Shown here piece by piece: positions 9,601 to 18,118 of a DNA stretch of 64,000 nt. The notes beneath the pieces were generated by a model. The model was given only the letters and a program-made list of their open reading frames with translations. It did no database searches and had not been told where the DNA came from. The DNA comes from Bactericera cockerelli. Lineage: Eukaryota; Arthropoda; Insecta; Hemiptera; Triozidae. Both the position numbers and the translations under genes were made by a program. The DNA lies in assembly GCA_024516035.1 (NCBI GenBank), contig CM044965.1, positions 2,524,146 through 2,588,145 on the forward strand, read 5' to 3'. Position 1 is the stretch's first letter, and each line of letters starts with the position of its first letter.

Positions 9601-11554
9601 TCTGACGGGACACGAACACGGATTGGCATCCGACGTGTTCAAATATGTAACGCGAGCGTCGGGATCCATGTTTGTGGAAGAACGCCGCTGCTGAGAGAAC
9701 TCCGAAGGTGTCACACCACTGCTGATATGGTTAGGTGTTGAGACAGTACGGCCGACACCACAAGCCATCTGTCTGTATCCTGGGCGTTCATTTTCTTGGT
9801 CTCTTGTTATTAGTCTGTTCGCCTGCAGACTTGGTTGTCCAGTCACCTGTGGAGGGACGTCATCTTCAGAAGAACGGGTGAGATGTTCCGGGTGTTCACA
9901 TTGCAGGAGTGAACGCATCGCGCTCATGTAATCTTCCATTATCTCCACGTTTCTACTTTCGGCGAATCTTCCAGCGATCGCCTCCATTAATCGAGGCTCA
10001 ACCACTTGAGGAACATGTGCGTGTGTTCGAGGAGCATCCAGCAATCCAGAGCCATCGGAGACGAATCTGTTGTAAGGAACATATGGCCGTGACGTGGTCC
10101 CAGGATTCGCTTCGTTGCTGCTATACTCAGACGAGCTCCTGTCTTGCTCAGCCTCGGAGTACTGTTGGGAGCTGTCCCAGTTCTGCTCACTGCGAGCACA
10201 GGTTCGACAGCGACAATTATTCGGGTCCAAGGTCGTCGTGTCTTCAACATCACCTGTCAAGTGACTCCTTCTCAAGCCTTCTGAATCAGGTGTCAAAGAG
10301 TCTTCAGCGTCTGTTTCGTCATAATTTGCCTGAAAAAACGCGCGCAGTTCATTCACAATTGTCGCCAGATCTCGCCACACCATGATGTGTACGTAACAGT
10401 TAGATCGGCTCCTCTCCACATCTTCCTCCGCCCGAATCCAGCCGAGGGTTGTCAGAAGTCGTCTTCGTAAAAGTCCGGTGGCAGCTCGAATAGATTCACT
10501 CTCTCCCAAGAGTATGACGGCTACCTGCTCGAATCTGCTGAGAAACCTTGTGTTCGCACTGTCCTCGTGAGTCACGTCACTAGGATGACCTTGAGAGCGT
10601 GCATCATAGCGAGGATGTTGACTTAACCGCTGTGTGACTTCTGTCACGTCGTCCGTGTGACGCCTGCAGTCAAACGCAACGCGCATGGCAGCATTGCTCA
10701 TCTCATACTGTCTAGGAGACGTGCGCAGCAGGAGCTGACTGAGCTGCAGCAAGCAGGGATACAGCAAGACTTGATCGACATAGATCAGCAAGTTCTCCAG
10801 GTACCTGCTCACCTCAATCTGGCTCTGTTGATGACGCAAGTAATACAAGTTGTACCTGCGCACATATCTCAACTGCGTCCTGACGACGGTAGAGATGTGA
10901 AGCAGTTCAGTCAGCTGGCGGTGGTACGGGAGATTGCTGAAGCTGTCGCCAGACATGTCTGGTCGCGTGGGACTATAGCGTGGCGCGTCACCAGGCATCG
11001 GCTGAGTAAACAGCTGACTGGAAGTCAAGTCACCGCGGCCACGCCACGGGTTCTCCTGACTGTACACAGAGGGGGCGGATGGGTACTGCGGATACGCTTC
11101 ACTCCGGACAGACTGACTGATCTGGTCCATCTCCCGCCGCGTGTACAGATGATCGTGTCGCGAGCTGTCGTCAATGTCGCTTCCGCTGCTGTCGCCGACC
11201 CAGCCCCGCGGGTCTCCCAGAGACGTTGCCTCGACCCGCACGCGTCTCAGCGGTGGAGCGATGCTGTAGTTGTGATCGGTGAGCAGCCACTGGTCCACCG
11301 GGGGGACGGCACCGCTGGACGATCCACCTCGTTTCCCAACCGAAGCCCCGCGATGCCTTTGATGCGCGACGCGTTCTGCAGAATGTCGCGCTTGATGCGA
11401 CGCTTTCGTATGGTGTCCACCTTGCGATACTGAACCATGTCGTGGAAGTCGATCACGTAAATATTCCCCGCGATGAGCAGCTCGAACAGACGTTCGCCGG
11501 CTTGGTAGTTGAGTTCTAGCTCCTGGGACGTGCGATCGTCGTACTGCCACCAGC
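6625..11554 (-). CDS. RNF146/Iduna long-form terminal exon: WWE core plus ~1,570-residue tail
   Basis: The acceptor 'tgttccgcag' at 11555 feeds a phase-1 exon beginning Trp-Trp-Gln-Tyr-Asp, joining the Gly of the exon ending at 16370 to rebuild a WWE domain. It continues through Ile-Tyr-Val-Ile-Asp and Met-Val-Gln-Tyr-Arg, with a basic helix and 'KGIAGL'. The WWE domain binds iso-ADP-ribose of poly(ADP-ribose) and switches on the RING ligase. After Gly-Leu-Arg (about 11340) the open frame shifts by one base, then stays open to 6625. That long frame is Ser/Asn/Arg-rich and disordered, apart from two helical blocks (about 10930-10700 and 10540-10330). It has seven tandem 'SENGSTNTY'-like repeats (about 7490-7150). 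I see seven [DE]HxY motifs: 11266-11277, 11143-11154, 8842-8853, 6895-6906, 6850-6861, 6760-6771 and 6718-6729. The tail resembles nothing I recognise. A separate gene sharing the exon is possible. Confidence 0.7.
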
Positions 11555-11559
11555 CTGCG

Positions 11560-11824
11560 GAACAGAAGAGGTTGTCGAGTATTTGGATTAGTTAGGAACA
11601 GAAGAGGTTGTCGAGTATTTGGATTAGTTAGGAACAGAAGAGGTTGTCGAGTATTTGGATTAGTTAGGAACAGAAGAGGTTGTCGAGTATTTGGATTAGT
11701 TAGGAACGGAAGAGGTTGTCGAGTATTTGGATTAGTTAGGAACAGAAGAGGTTGTCGAGTATTTGGATTAGTTAGGAACAGAAGAGGTTGTCGAGTATTT
11801 GGATTAGTTAGGAACAGAAGAGGT
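11560..11824. repeat. 36-bp minisatellite x7.4 duplicating a 3' splice region
   Basis: Units start at 11560, 11596, 11632, 11668, 11704, 11740 and 11776, with a 13-bp partial at 11812. On the coding (minus) strand each unit reads 'ctaactaatccaaatactcg' then a pyrimidine-rich 'acaacctcttctgttc', that is, a branch-point-like sequence plus polypyrimidine tract. Only the unit next to the exon ends in 'cgcag' and is a usable acceptor. A 12-residue peptide repeat predicted here is intronic. Confidence 0.9.
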
Positions 11825-12109
11825 TTATACATTTTGTAGTAAACGCCCTTGCCCAAATTGGATGATATTGGGGCATATTATTATTATACAGTTATTTGTT
11901 GCAAACTTGATAAGCAACGAAAAATATTTGATTCTTCGAATGATAGCCACTCTAGTCTAGTTCAGTTTAAATTTTTCAAATAGTTCATTACACAATATTA
12001 TTATTACCTCCAATGAAAGTTTTTGTCCAAAAAAGAACTATAAGAAGAATGTCATAAATAAGTAACACACATGAAAATCTTCTGATATCGAAATTTTGAT
12101 GAGAATCGA

Positions 12110-12210
12110 AAAACTAGGTAGGGAGGGAAAGAGAGAGATATACGGAGAGAGAAGGAGAGAGTTAGGGAGGGAGAGAGAGCGAGGGAGAGAGGGAAAGGGG
12201 AGAGGGAGAG
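12110..12210. repeat. Purine-rich (GAGAGG)n low-complexity tract
   Basis: About 100 bp of almost pure G and A on the plus strand (gagggagagaga types). Bases 11825-12109 and 12211-12578 are AT-rich intron sequence with nothing further that I can identify. Confidence 0.8.
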
Positions 12211-12578
12211 TGACATTGAAAACACTTTTTTTATTACAAAAACACCAAAATATTTATTCAAGAGAGAGATTCATAGAACAAAATAGTTGTAAAGCTAAGA
12301 CATAAGTATACGGTATACAGGGTGGTCCTGGCATCAGCACCTGGGGGCGGCGTAGGTAAAAAGGGGTGGGCGCTTATGTAGCCAAAAAATAATATTATGT
12401 ATCGAACAAAAATTGAAGTTTTAATTGTTTTTTACAATTGAAAAGAAAAAAATTCTAGGAGATTTTTTCGGTGATTCAATGTAATGAGTTTGAAGATTCA
12501 ATCTAACCTGTACAAATTATTCACCAGATATAATTTCGTCCCTGTTTCAAAAGTTGAGAGAAAAAACACTTGTTTCTT

Positions 12579-12662
12579 AACCGACCTCAGTAGCTTCATC
12601 GCTAAGGCGCCGGACTTGTAACCTGGAGGTCGGTGGTTCAAGTCCCGGTTTCAGCATAGATA
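12579..12662 (+). repeat. SINE family T, left half (split by mariner)
   Basis: The head of a tRNA-Thr-like SINE ('accgacctcagtagcttca', B box 'ggtggttcaagtcc', 'tttcagcataga') stops at the TA at 12661-12662. It resumes at 13600 ('tatgtagtaaagcgagtttg'). The mariner element between the halves explains the gap exactly. Confidence 0.85.
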
Positions 12663-13599
12663 CGTAGGTAGATCAATAAGTACCCGTGTTTAGGGACATG
12701 TTACATCATTGGTGAAACTTGTTGATACTTGTTGATGGAACGACATCTCAAATGACCACATCCAAAGTTTGAAACTGATTACTCTCTTAGTTTTCATTTA
12801 TCGGTCACTTGAAGTTGTTGTGTTGCGTATAGTTGAGTGATATGGAAAAAGAACAGTACCGAGCAGTTATTCGATTCCTTTTTTTGGACGGGAAAAAATG
12901 TGATGAGATAAAATTAAAGTTAGATGCTGTGTACGGGAGCTCTTCACCTTCTATGACCACTGTTCGCTTTTGGTTTAATGAATTTAAACGAGGGCGCACA
13001 AGCATTTTTGACGATGACCGCCCAGGACGCCCAGAAGACGTGTGTACCGAGGAAGTCGTGGAAAAAGTGCATGATATGATTCTCAAAGATCGCCGAACAA
13101 AAGTGCGTGAAGTAGCTGAGAGTGTGGGCATTTCATATGGAACTGTTTTTAAAATACTTCATGATAAGCTGGGCATGAGAAAACTATCGGCGCGATGGGT
13201 GCCGCGATTGCTCACAATTGACAACAAACGAATTCGGCTGAATTGTTCAAAGGCTAGTTTAGAACTCTTCAATCGCAATCCAGATGATTTTTTGCGTCGA
13301 GTTGTGACCGTTGATGAAACCTGGATACATCACTATACCCCAGAAACCAAACAGCAGTCAAAAGAATGGACTTTGGTTGGAGAATCTGCTCCAAAGAAGG
13401 CGAAATCGGTCCAATCGGCCGGAAAAGGGCTATTTTGAGGAGTTCGAAGGGAGCTACTTTTTGGAAGGGCTAAAAAAGTGGCAGGATCGCTGGAAGAAGT
13501 GTGTAGCCTTGAAAGGAGATTACGTCGAAAAATAGAACCCAAAAATGTAAGTATCTCGCACTCTTTTTTCAAACACGGGTACTTCTTGATCCGCCCTCG
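12663..13599 (+). mobile_element. mariner element with internal deletion, 937 bp
   Basis: The terminal inverted repeats are 'cgtaggtagatcaa.aagtacccgtgttt' at the left and its imperfect reverse complement at 13570-13599. Both ends are flanked by TA (12661-12662 and 13600-13601), the mariner target duplication. At 937 bp it is about 350-400 bp shorter than a standard 1.3-kb mariner, which fits the internal loss seen in its transposase. It inserted in a family T SINE. Confidence 0.9.
12842..13535 (+). pseudogene. mariner transposase, broken by internal deletion
   Basis: From the ATG at 12842 the reading frame gives a HTH_48/paired-like DNA-binding half, including 'GRPEDVCTEEVVEKVHDMI' and 'ISYGTVFKILHDKLGMRKL'. 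It then has the catalytic 'VTVDETWIHHYTPETKQQS' block with the first aspartate of the D,D34D triad. After 'SAGKG' (about 13425) the frame stops. The family's very C-terminus ('WKKCVALKGDYVEK') then appears in another frame at 13495-13535. The second and third catalytic aspartates, which normally lie between these points, are gone. The protein cannot be an active transposase. Confidence 0.9.
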
Positions 13600-13680
13600 T
13601 ATATGTAGTAAAGCGAGTTTGAGTTGTTGTGATATCACGAAAGTGATTAACACAAGTATGATAACTTTCAAAAACTTTCA
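13600..13680 (+). repeat. SINE family T, right half (split by mariner)
   Basis: Continuation of the SINE starting at 12579: 'tagtaaagcgagtttgagt', 'gatatcacgaaagtgatta'. Same family as 2313. Confidence 0.8.
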
Positions 13681-13869
13681 CTTGTTTCTTTATTTGATAT
13701 CATTTGGCGTCGAAAAACTATTTAATTTGATATTTCATAGATTTCACGAGAGCATGATTTCGTACAAAACTTGGTTGTTTGAAGGCATATAAAAATACTA
13801 TTGATATTATATTATTTATGATGGAAAAACAATCAGATTTTAGATGTCACACTTGTACTTTTGGTCGTG

Positions 13870-13985
13870 ATAATAATAATAACACTCTTTAGTGGAAGGT
13901 AACCACCAGGAGAGGTTAATGCTCAAAGCAGTCTCTACAACCTAACCCTCAGAGTGTTATTATTATGTGGTCAGTCTGTGGTCAC
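13870..13985 (-). repeat. SINE family D, body fragment
   Basis: Contains 'tggaaggtaaccaccagg' and 'ggttaatgctcaaagca', then 'ctaaccctcagagtgttat'. The tRNA-like head is missing. Bases 13986-15158 are AT-rich intron. They hold fragments of the 5S-type SINE body at 14625-14670 ('gccagcctcacatgttcgg') and other repeat debris near 15030-15110, but no exon I can support. Confidence 0.7.
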
Positions 13986-15158
13986 AATCGAGAACTTAAT
14001 TCATGACTTAACATTAGTTTTACCTCTCTAAGACAATACGCAAAATATAGACCTAGCTCCACAGGGGTATTACAAAAACGTTTATTAATTCTGCCCTGGG
14101 GAAAATGAAACCAAAAATGGGGGTTTTAAGTTGAAAATCGAAATTTTACATCAAAAAACCAACTTATGGAAAACTCTGAAAAAATAATACCATCAATACA
14201 ATCGCAAAAAGACCTTTCAGAAAAAAAATGTTTTGTCTTTTTCAATATTTCGACAGGGATGGAATTATTTCTCGTGAACATATTCTCGGGACAAACATTT
14301 TTAGATTTTAAAAACAAAGAACAATTAATTCTTTTTATATTAACGACACATAAAAAACTTTTCCAAGGACATCTTCCCGAGGCAGTGTACTCAGCACTGA
14401 GGCAACGTTACCTCTCTTAACAGAGAAACTAAACCTTTGCCTGAAATATTCCCCCGCGCGTCTTACATATTTATTCATTACGTAATCGAGCAAATATAAG
14501 GAAATACAAATATCAAGTATGTGTATGTAGAAATACTTATTTATCTTAATTACAATATAAAATATTAACAGGAAATTATACGCATTTTTTTGATAGTATA
14601 AACTCCATCTGAAAAATATATGGCCGAAAATGCCAGCCTCACATGTTCGGAGGGAACAAAATTTACCAATTTACCTCTCTTCAAGGGAATAACCTCTTTA
14701 GAAGAGAAACCTGTAAAAAGAGAGAGAAAAATTCCGGTCCCTAAAGTTCTCCGATATCCAGATTTGATTTTTTTTTATATATATAAATTTATATATAATA
14801 TTTATATTATATTTTAATGTGTTTTTAAAAAATTAATTGTTTGATTTTTCTTCTTTTTTTAATTATATTAAACATAATCAGAAAAATGTCTTATTTTTTT
14901 TCTTGACCCTCTAATTCTCAAGTCTATGGATCTAATGATTGAGAATTTGATTGTCTAAGAAATTTACGGAAGTAAATCCAACTGACTTGTCTCCCACTGA
15001 TCTATGGACACGCCCCAAGGAAGTAGCTCAATTCCTACAACTACCAGTCTCGGAGGTGTTGGGAAATCACTAGCTGAAAGCCCCTGTCGCTACAACAACA
15101 ACAACGGAAGTAATTTTCTTTTCGAAGAGCCAAATTTTCGGGTCAACTTCACACAGCT

Positions 15159-15383
15159 CACTGTATCCCAGCGACGCCTTTACACTGTCCAATATGCTCG
15201 AGCAACTCTCGTTTCATCTTCCGACTCCGCGTGGGATGGTACTTGGCGTACTGAACCATCCGGCCAAAGTCCACCACATACAGGGACCCGCAGATGAGAA
15301 CCTCGAACGGCTCGTGTTTGGGGTCGAGCGAGAATTTGGCCTCAATTTCGGCGCTCATGCGCTCCCGTAGCGCCACCAGCCGC
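15159..15383 (-). CDS. RNF146/Iduna alternative WWE exon, short-form terminus
   Basis: The acceptor 'ctgtttcacag' at 15384 opens in the same phase as the exon at 11554. It encodes Gly-Gly-Trp-Trp-Arg-Tyr-Gly, then (after a one-base frame break in GGG at 15364-15366) a clear WWE core: 'ERMSAEIEAKF', 'VLICGSLYVVDFGRMVQYA', basic 'RSRKMKRELL', 'KGVAGIQ' and TGA at 15159-15161. It is a second, diverged copy of the WWE core exon. It cannot sit in tandem with the 11554 exon, because any donor near its end (ATACA|GTGAGC) leaves the wrong phase. It therefore looks like an alternative last exon giving a RING-plus-WWE protein of usual RNF146 type. The frame break may be a sequencing error (GGGG expected) or a sign of decay. 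Confidence 0.65.
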
Positions 15384-15449
15384 CTGTGAAACAGAGAAAC
15401 AGGAGGCTGGTGACACACGAGGCTAAGAAAATTTCGACCCAAAACGGAT

Positions 15450-15567
15450 TTTTTTTTTTTTTTTTTTTAAGGTGAGTGTTCATGTGGAACTACAGACTAG
15501 TTAGATATGTAACTTTTTTTTAATTTGTTATTGAGCGTCAACACTCAATATGCTATGTGTGTGTGTG

Positions 15568-15598
<31 letters not shown>

Positions 15599-15660
15599 GA
15601 GTGTTTCACAGCCTTTTTTATTTCATAGCCATGAAACAGGAGCAACTGTAGACGAATGTT
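15450..15660. repeat. poly(T) tracts and SINE family E fragment
   Basis: Two long T runs (about 15450-15470 and 15567-15593) flank intron sequence. The second leads into 'aagatgagtgtttcacag' and 'catgaaacaggagcaactgt', which is the body end of the SINE at 49830-50105. Bases 15661-15787 show nothing. Confidence 0.6.
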
Positions 15661-15787
15661 TTTTTTAGTAAAATTAAAAGACATAAATTATTAAAAAACA
15701 AGTTAAAAATCAACACTTATTACAAAGTTGAAAAGAAAATTAGAAGAAGATTTTTTTCTTACAAAAAGAAAACAATATTTTAAATGT

Positions 15788-15895
15788 TATCATATTTGGG
15801 TTAATCACGATGTGATATCACAATCAAACTCACTCAACTAAATATTTGCCGTACTTGGGACTCAAACCACCGACTTAACCAGCGCGCCGCCTTAT
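15788..15895 (-). repeat. SINE family T, diverged copy
   Basis: Tail 'ttaatcacgatgtgatatca' and head remnants 'gggactcaaaccaccgac' and 'cgccgccttat' in reverse orientation. Confidence 0.7.
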
Positions 15896-15904
15896 TAATA
15901 TAAA

Positions 15905-16127
15905 AAAATAACAATAACACTCTTCAGTGGAAGGTAACCACCAGCCAAGGTTAATGCTCAAAGCATTTTCTACCACCTAACCCTCAGAGTCTTAATATTA
16001 CGTGGTGACAAAATCAAATAAATGAAATAAAATTCATGCACTCCAACGATGAAACTCGAACCAACGGATCTCTACGCGACCTGGATTACCAGACTAGCGC
16101 GTTAACCATTTGTCTACCAGTGCACAA
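15905..16127 (-). repeat. SINE family D, near full-length
   Basis: Body 'tggaaggtaaccaccagc' to head 'gactagcgcgttaaccatt' and 'accagtgcac', in reverse orientation, followed by (TAATAA)n. It abuts the family B copy at 16128. Confidence 0.8.
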
Positions 16128-16334
16128 ATAATAATAATAACATTGCCTTATATTTATACTGCCCGATTAGGACTATTGAAGTCCCATTATTCCAGCAGTA
16201 AGCCCAAGACATTATGTGGTAAAAATCCCGAATGGGAGGATAAATGGGATGTCCCGGCTGGGTTTCGAACCCACGAACTCTGGAATCTTTGGATTCACAG
16301 AGTACGGCGTTTACCACTGAGCTACCAGGACAGA
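16128..16334 (-). repeat. SINE family B, full copy
   Basis: Runs from 'ataataataacattgcctt' and 'tttatactgcccgattagga' to the head 'gggtttcgaacccacgaa' and 'ctgagctaccaggacag'. Only 35 bp separate it from the donor of the RNF146 exon at 16370. Confidence 0.85.
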
Positions 16335-16369
16335 GAGCTACCGACAAAAAAGGAAAGTGCTCAACTTAC

Positions 16370-16510
16370 CGTTCCTTCCCTCGTAGAACCACTGGTACCC
16401 GTTCTCGAGACTAGAGGGCTCGGGAACCTCGACCAACTCGGGACGCTCCAGATAATCGTGCGGGAAGGGGGTGCGACACATGGCACATCTCCTCGACTGT
16501 TGGGCGAACC
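16370..16510 (-). CDS. RNF146/Iduna exon 3: RING end and WWE start
   Basis: Acceptor 'tttctcag' (16511-16512) and donor 'gtaagt' from 16369. The exon is 141 bp, phase 1 to phase 1. It encodes the last RING cysteine pair (Cys-Ala-Met-Cys), a linker with 'PFPHDYLERPELVE', and the WWE N-terminus 'YQWFYEGRNG'. In RNF146 the RING recruits E2 enzymes and the WWE binds poly(ADP-ribose), so that PARylated targets such as axin with tankyrase are ubiquitinated. The donor can be joined in frame to either WWE core exon (15383 or 11554). Confidence 0.88.
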
Positions 16511-16584
16511 CTGAGAAAGAAAGAAAGTTTGATGAATTATTTCTTTGAACTTACAGTCTTGGATATTACATTAATTGTACATTG

Positions 16585-16640
16585 TGTTACTTCCGAGAAC
16601 CTTCTAATATTAGAAATCGGAAGTGTTGTTTGTAATCGTT
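16585..16640. repeat. Short hairpin repeat 'acttccgag...cggaagt'
   Basis: Inverted-repeat motif centred on 'ttctaatattagaa', flanked by ACTTCC and GGAAGT. The same hairpin occurs at 18797-18840, 27890-27920 and 40674-40715, the ends of a dispersed element (see 27240-27920). Confidence 0.65.
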
Positions 16641-16717
16641 TATGTATTTAAAAAATATATTTTTTTGCTCCAATTTCAATTTTATAAGTCATAAAAAAAG
16701 TCATTAACAATATTGGT

Positions 16718-16835
16718 GTTAATGTAAAAATTACTCAAGCTCACTTTACTAAATTTTTGCTTAACTTGGGACTCAAACAAACAACCTCCAGATTTTAAGT
16801 CTGCTACCTTATCAATTAAGTTACTGAGGTAGGTT
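16718..16835 (-). repeat. SINE family T
   Basis: 'tgggactcaaacaaacaac', 'ctaccttatcaattaagtt' and 'actgaggtagg' in reverse orientation, with the usual AT-rich tail. Intronic to RNF146. Confidence 0.75.
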
Positions 16836-17075
16836 AATAATAATAATGTATGTATTGTGTACCCATCCCTTGTCCCTTATTGCATGTTGGCAAAAGTTAC
16901 CTTGCTATGCCAGCATGTGTAAACAGTACCATTAAAAAAAAAATTATCATTCATATCACCTACATGTGTAGGTCATATGATTTCAAAATTAACAATTAGG
17001 ACTGAATTGTCCCTTCTAATGTGACAATTGTAAAAATAAATGTTCATGTCATAATAATAATAAAAGTGTACTCAC

Positions 17076-17315
17076 CTTTCAAACATAGGAAGCAAAAGAT
17101 GTGTGAGCATGGTAACTTGGCCGGATGAACACAGGGTTGCAAACAAATTGCACAGTCCAACGAGGTGTCCCGCTCTTCTCTCAGTCCTCCCTCAGCCCCA
17201 TCAACTTCCTCGCTAATGGTGGACTCTCGTAGGGTCTCAGCTAAATGATAAGACTCTTCTGACGGATTATGAGACTCGTGGCTGCTTTGAACACTGGCTA
17301 AACTGGCGGCATAAT
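17076..17315 (-). CDS. RNF146/Iduna exon 2: RING finger
   Basis: Acceptor 'gattatag' before 17315 and donor 'gtgagt' from 17075; 240 bp, phase 1 to phase 1. It starts with a Ser/Glu-rich linker and ends with the C3HC4 RING core '[20 protein letters not shown]' followed by 'CFLCLKG'. The remaining Cys-x2-Cys comes from the next exon. The 'CxHPxxLPCxHxFCxxC' spacing and wording is diagnostic of RNF146. This RING should act as a ubiquitin E3 in cytosol and nucleus. Confidence 0.92.
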
Positions 17316-17833
17316 CTATAATCAAGGAGCAAAAAGTGATCTGTCAGAAAAATGGTGAATCATCACAGCAATCATTTGACTTGAAAATTTAAGTAGGTAC
17401 GTGGGGATGTTGGTAGTTAGTACACAGTTTATTTATATTATTTTTTAATGTTGTTTTCAAAGTACATAGTTTATTTTTTTTTTTTTTTATTGATTTAATG
17501 TTGTTTGATGGGTTTGATGGCAGAGATTGCCTCAGGCAATAATCACACCCTTTGTCAATATTATTCTTATCAATAGAGTTATTATTATTATTATTAATGT
17601 TGCTCTCAAGGTACACAGTTTTGAATATCTATATATAAGTACCACAAATGGTGCCACTAGTTTCATAGTTCCTAATGGGCAGATTTAATTATGAACTTAA
17701 TTTTCCATTAGCAACTATGGAACTGTGGTGGGTCAGACTGCTCAGATATTATGCTCTATGCTGGCAACTATTCAAGGGTAGGTACAAAACTCTTGTACAG
17801 CTGTCTCTTGTATATTAATATAATATATAATAA

Positions 17834-18118
17834 TGCTTTTTCTTTGTGTTATTATATCACAATTTTTTTTAGTGGGTAGCGCAGAATCATAGGACTTTAC
17901 CACTTTAATTTACAATATCTTGTATTATTTTTTTGCCTATGACTCTGCCACTGGTCACTGCTTCACATCAAAGCAGCTACTCATTTTTCCTCACGAGGTA
18001 TGAGTGGACCCCAAACATCCAAGTACAGAGCAGAAAAAATCCTCCCCCGCTGGGAATGGAACCCAGGTCACCATGTGTGCAATGCCTAGCGCGCTAACTC
18101 ACTCTGCCACGGTGACTG
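17834..18118 (-). repeat. SINE family C, full copy
   Basis: Reverse-strand head 'gtcaccgtggcagagtgag', 'ttagcgcgctaggcattgc' and B box 'gggttccattcccagc'. The body includes 'actcatacctcgtgagga'. Other copies are at 23926, 24046 and 32135 (+) and 29640, 48290, 53560 (-). Bases 17316-17833 are intron with a (TTA)n run and a retroposon scrap at 17510-17570. Confidence 0.85.

Noticed and set aside
6625..11340. Assigning the RNF146 tail to AMBRA1 or another known large disordered protein
   Set aside because: The low-complexity style is similar, but I could not match any conserved block (for example no WD40 region), so no name is given.
9909..11433. Plus-strand frames of 158 and 258 residues
   Set aside because: They are antisense shadows of the long RNF146 exon with no recognisable domain.
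11560..11856. An open frame with a 12-residue repeat (PLLFLTNPNTRQ-like) at the start of the longest minus-strand frame
   Set aside because: It is the intronic 36-bp minisatellite read through. The RNF146 acceptor lies at 11555, so this part is spliced out.
15159..15383. Tandem use of both WWE exons in one protein
   Set aside because: The only donor at the end of the 15383 exon leaves phase 2, while the 11554 exon needs phase 1; tandem splicing would break the frame.
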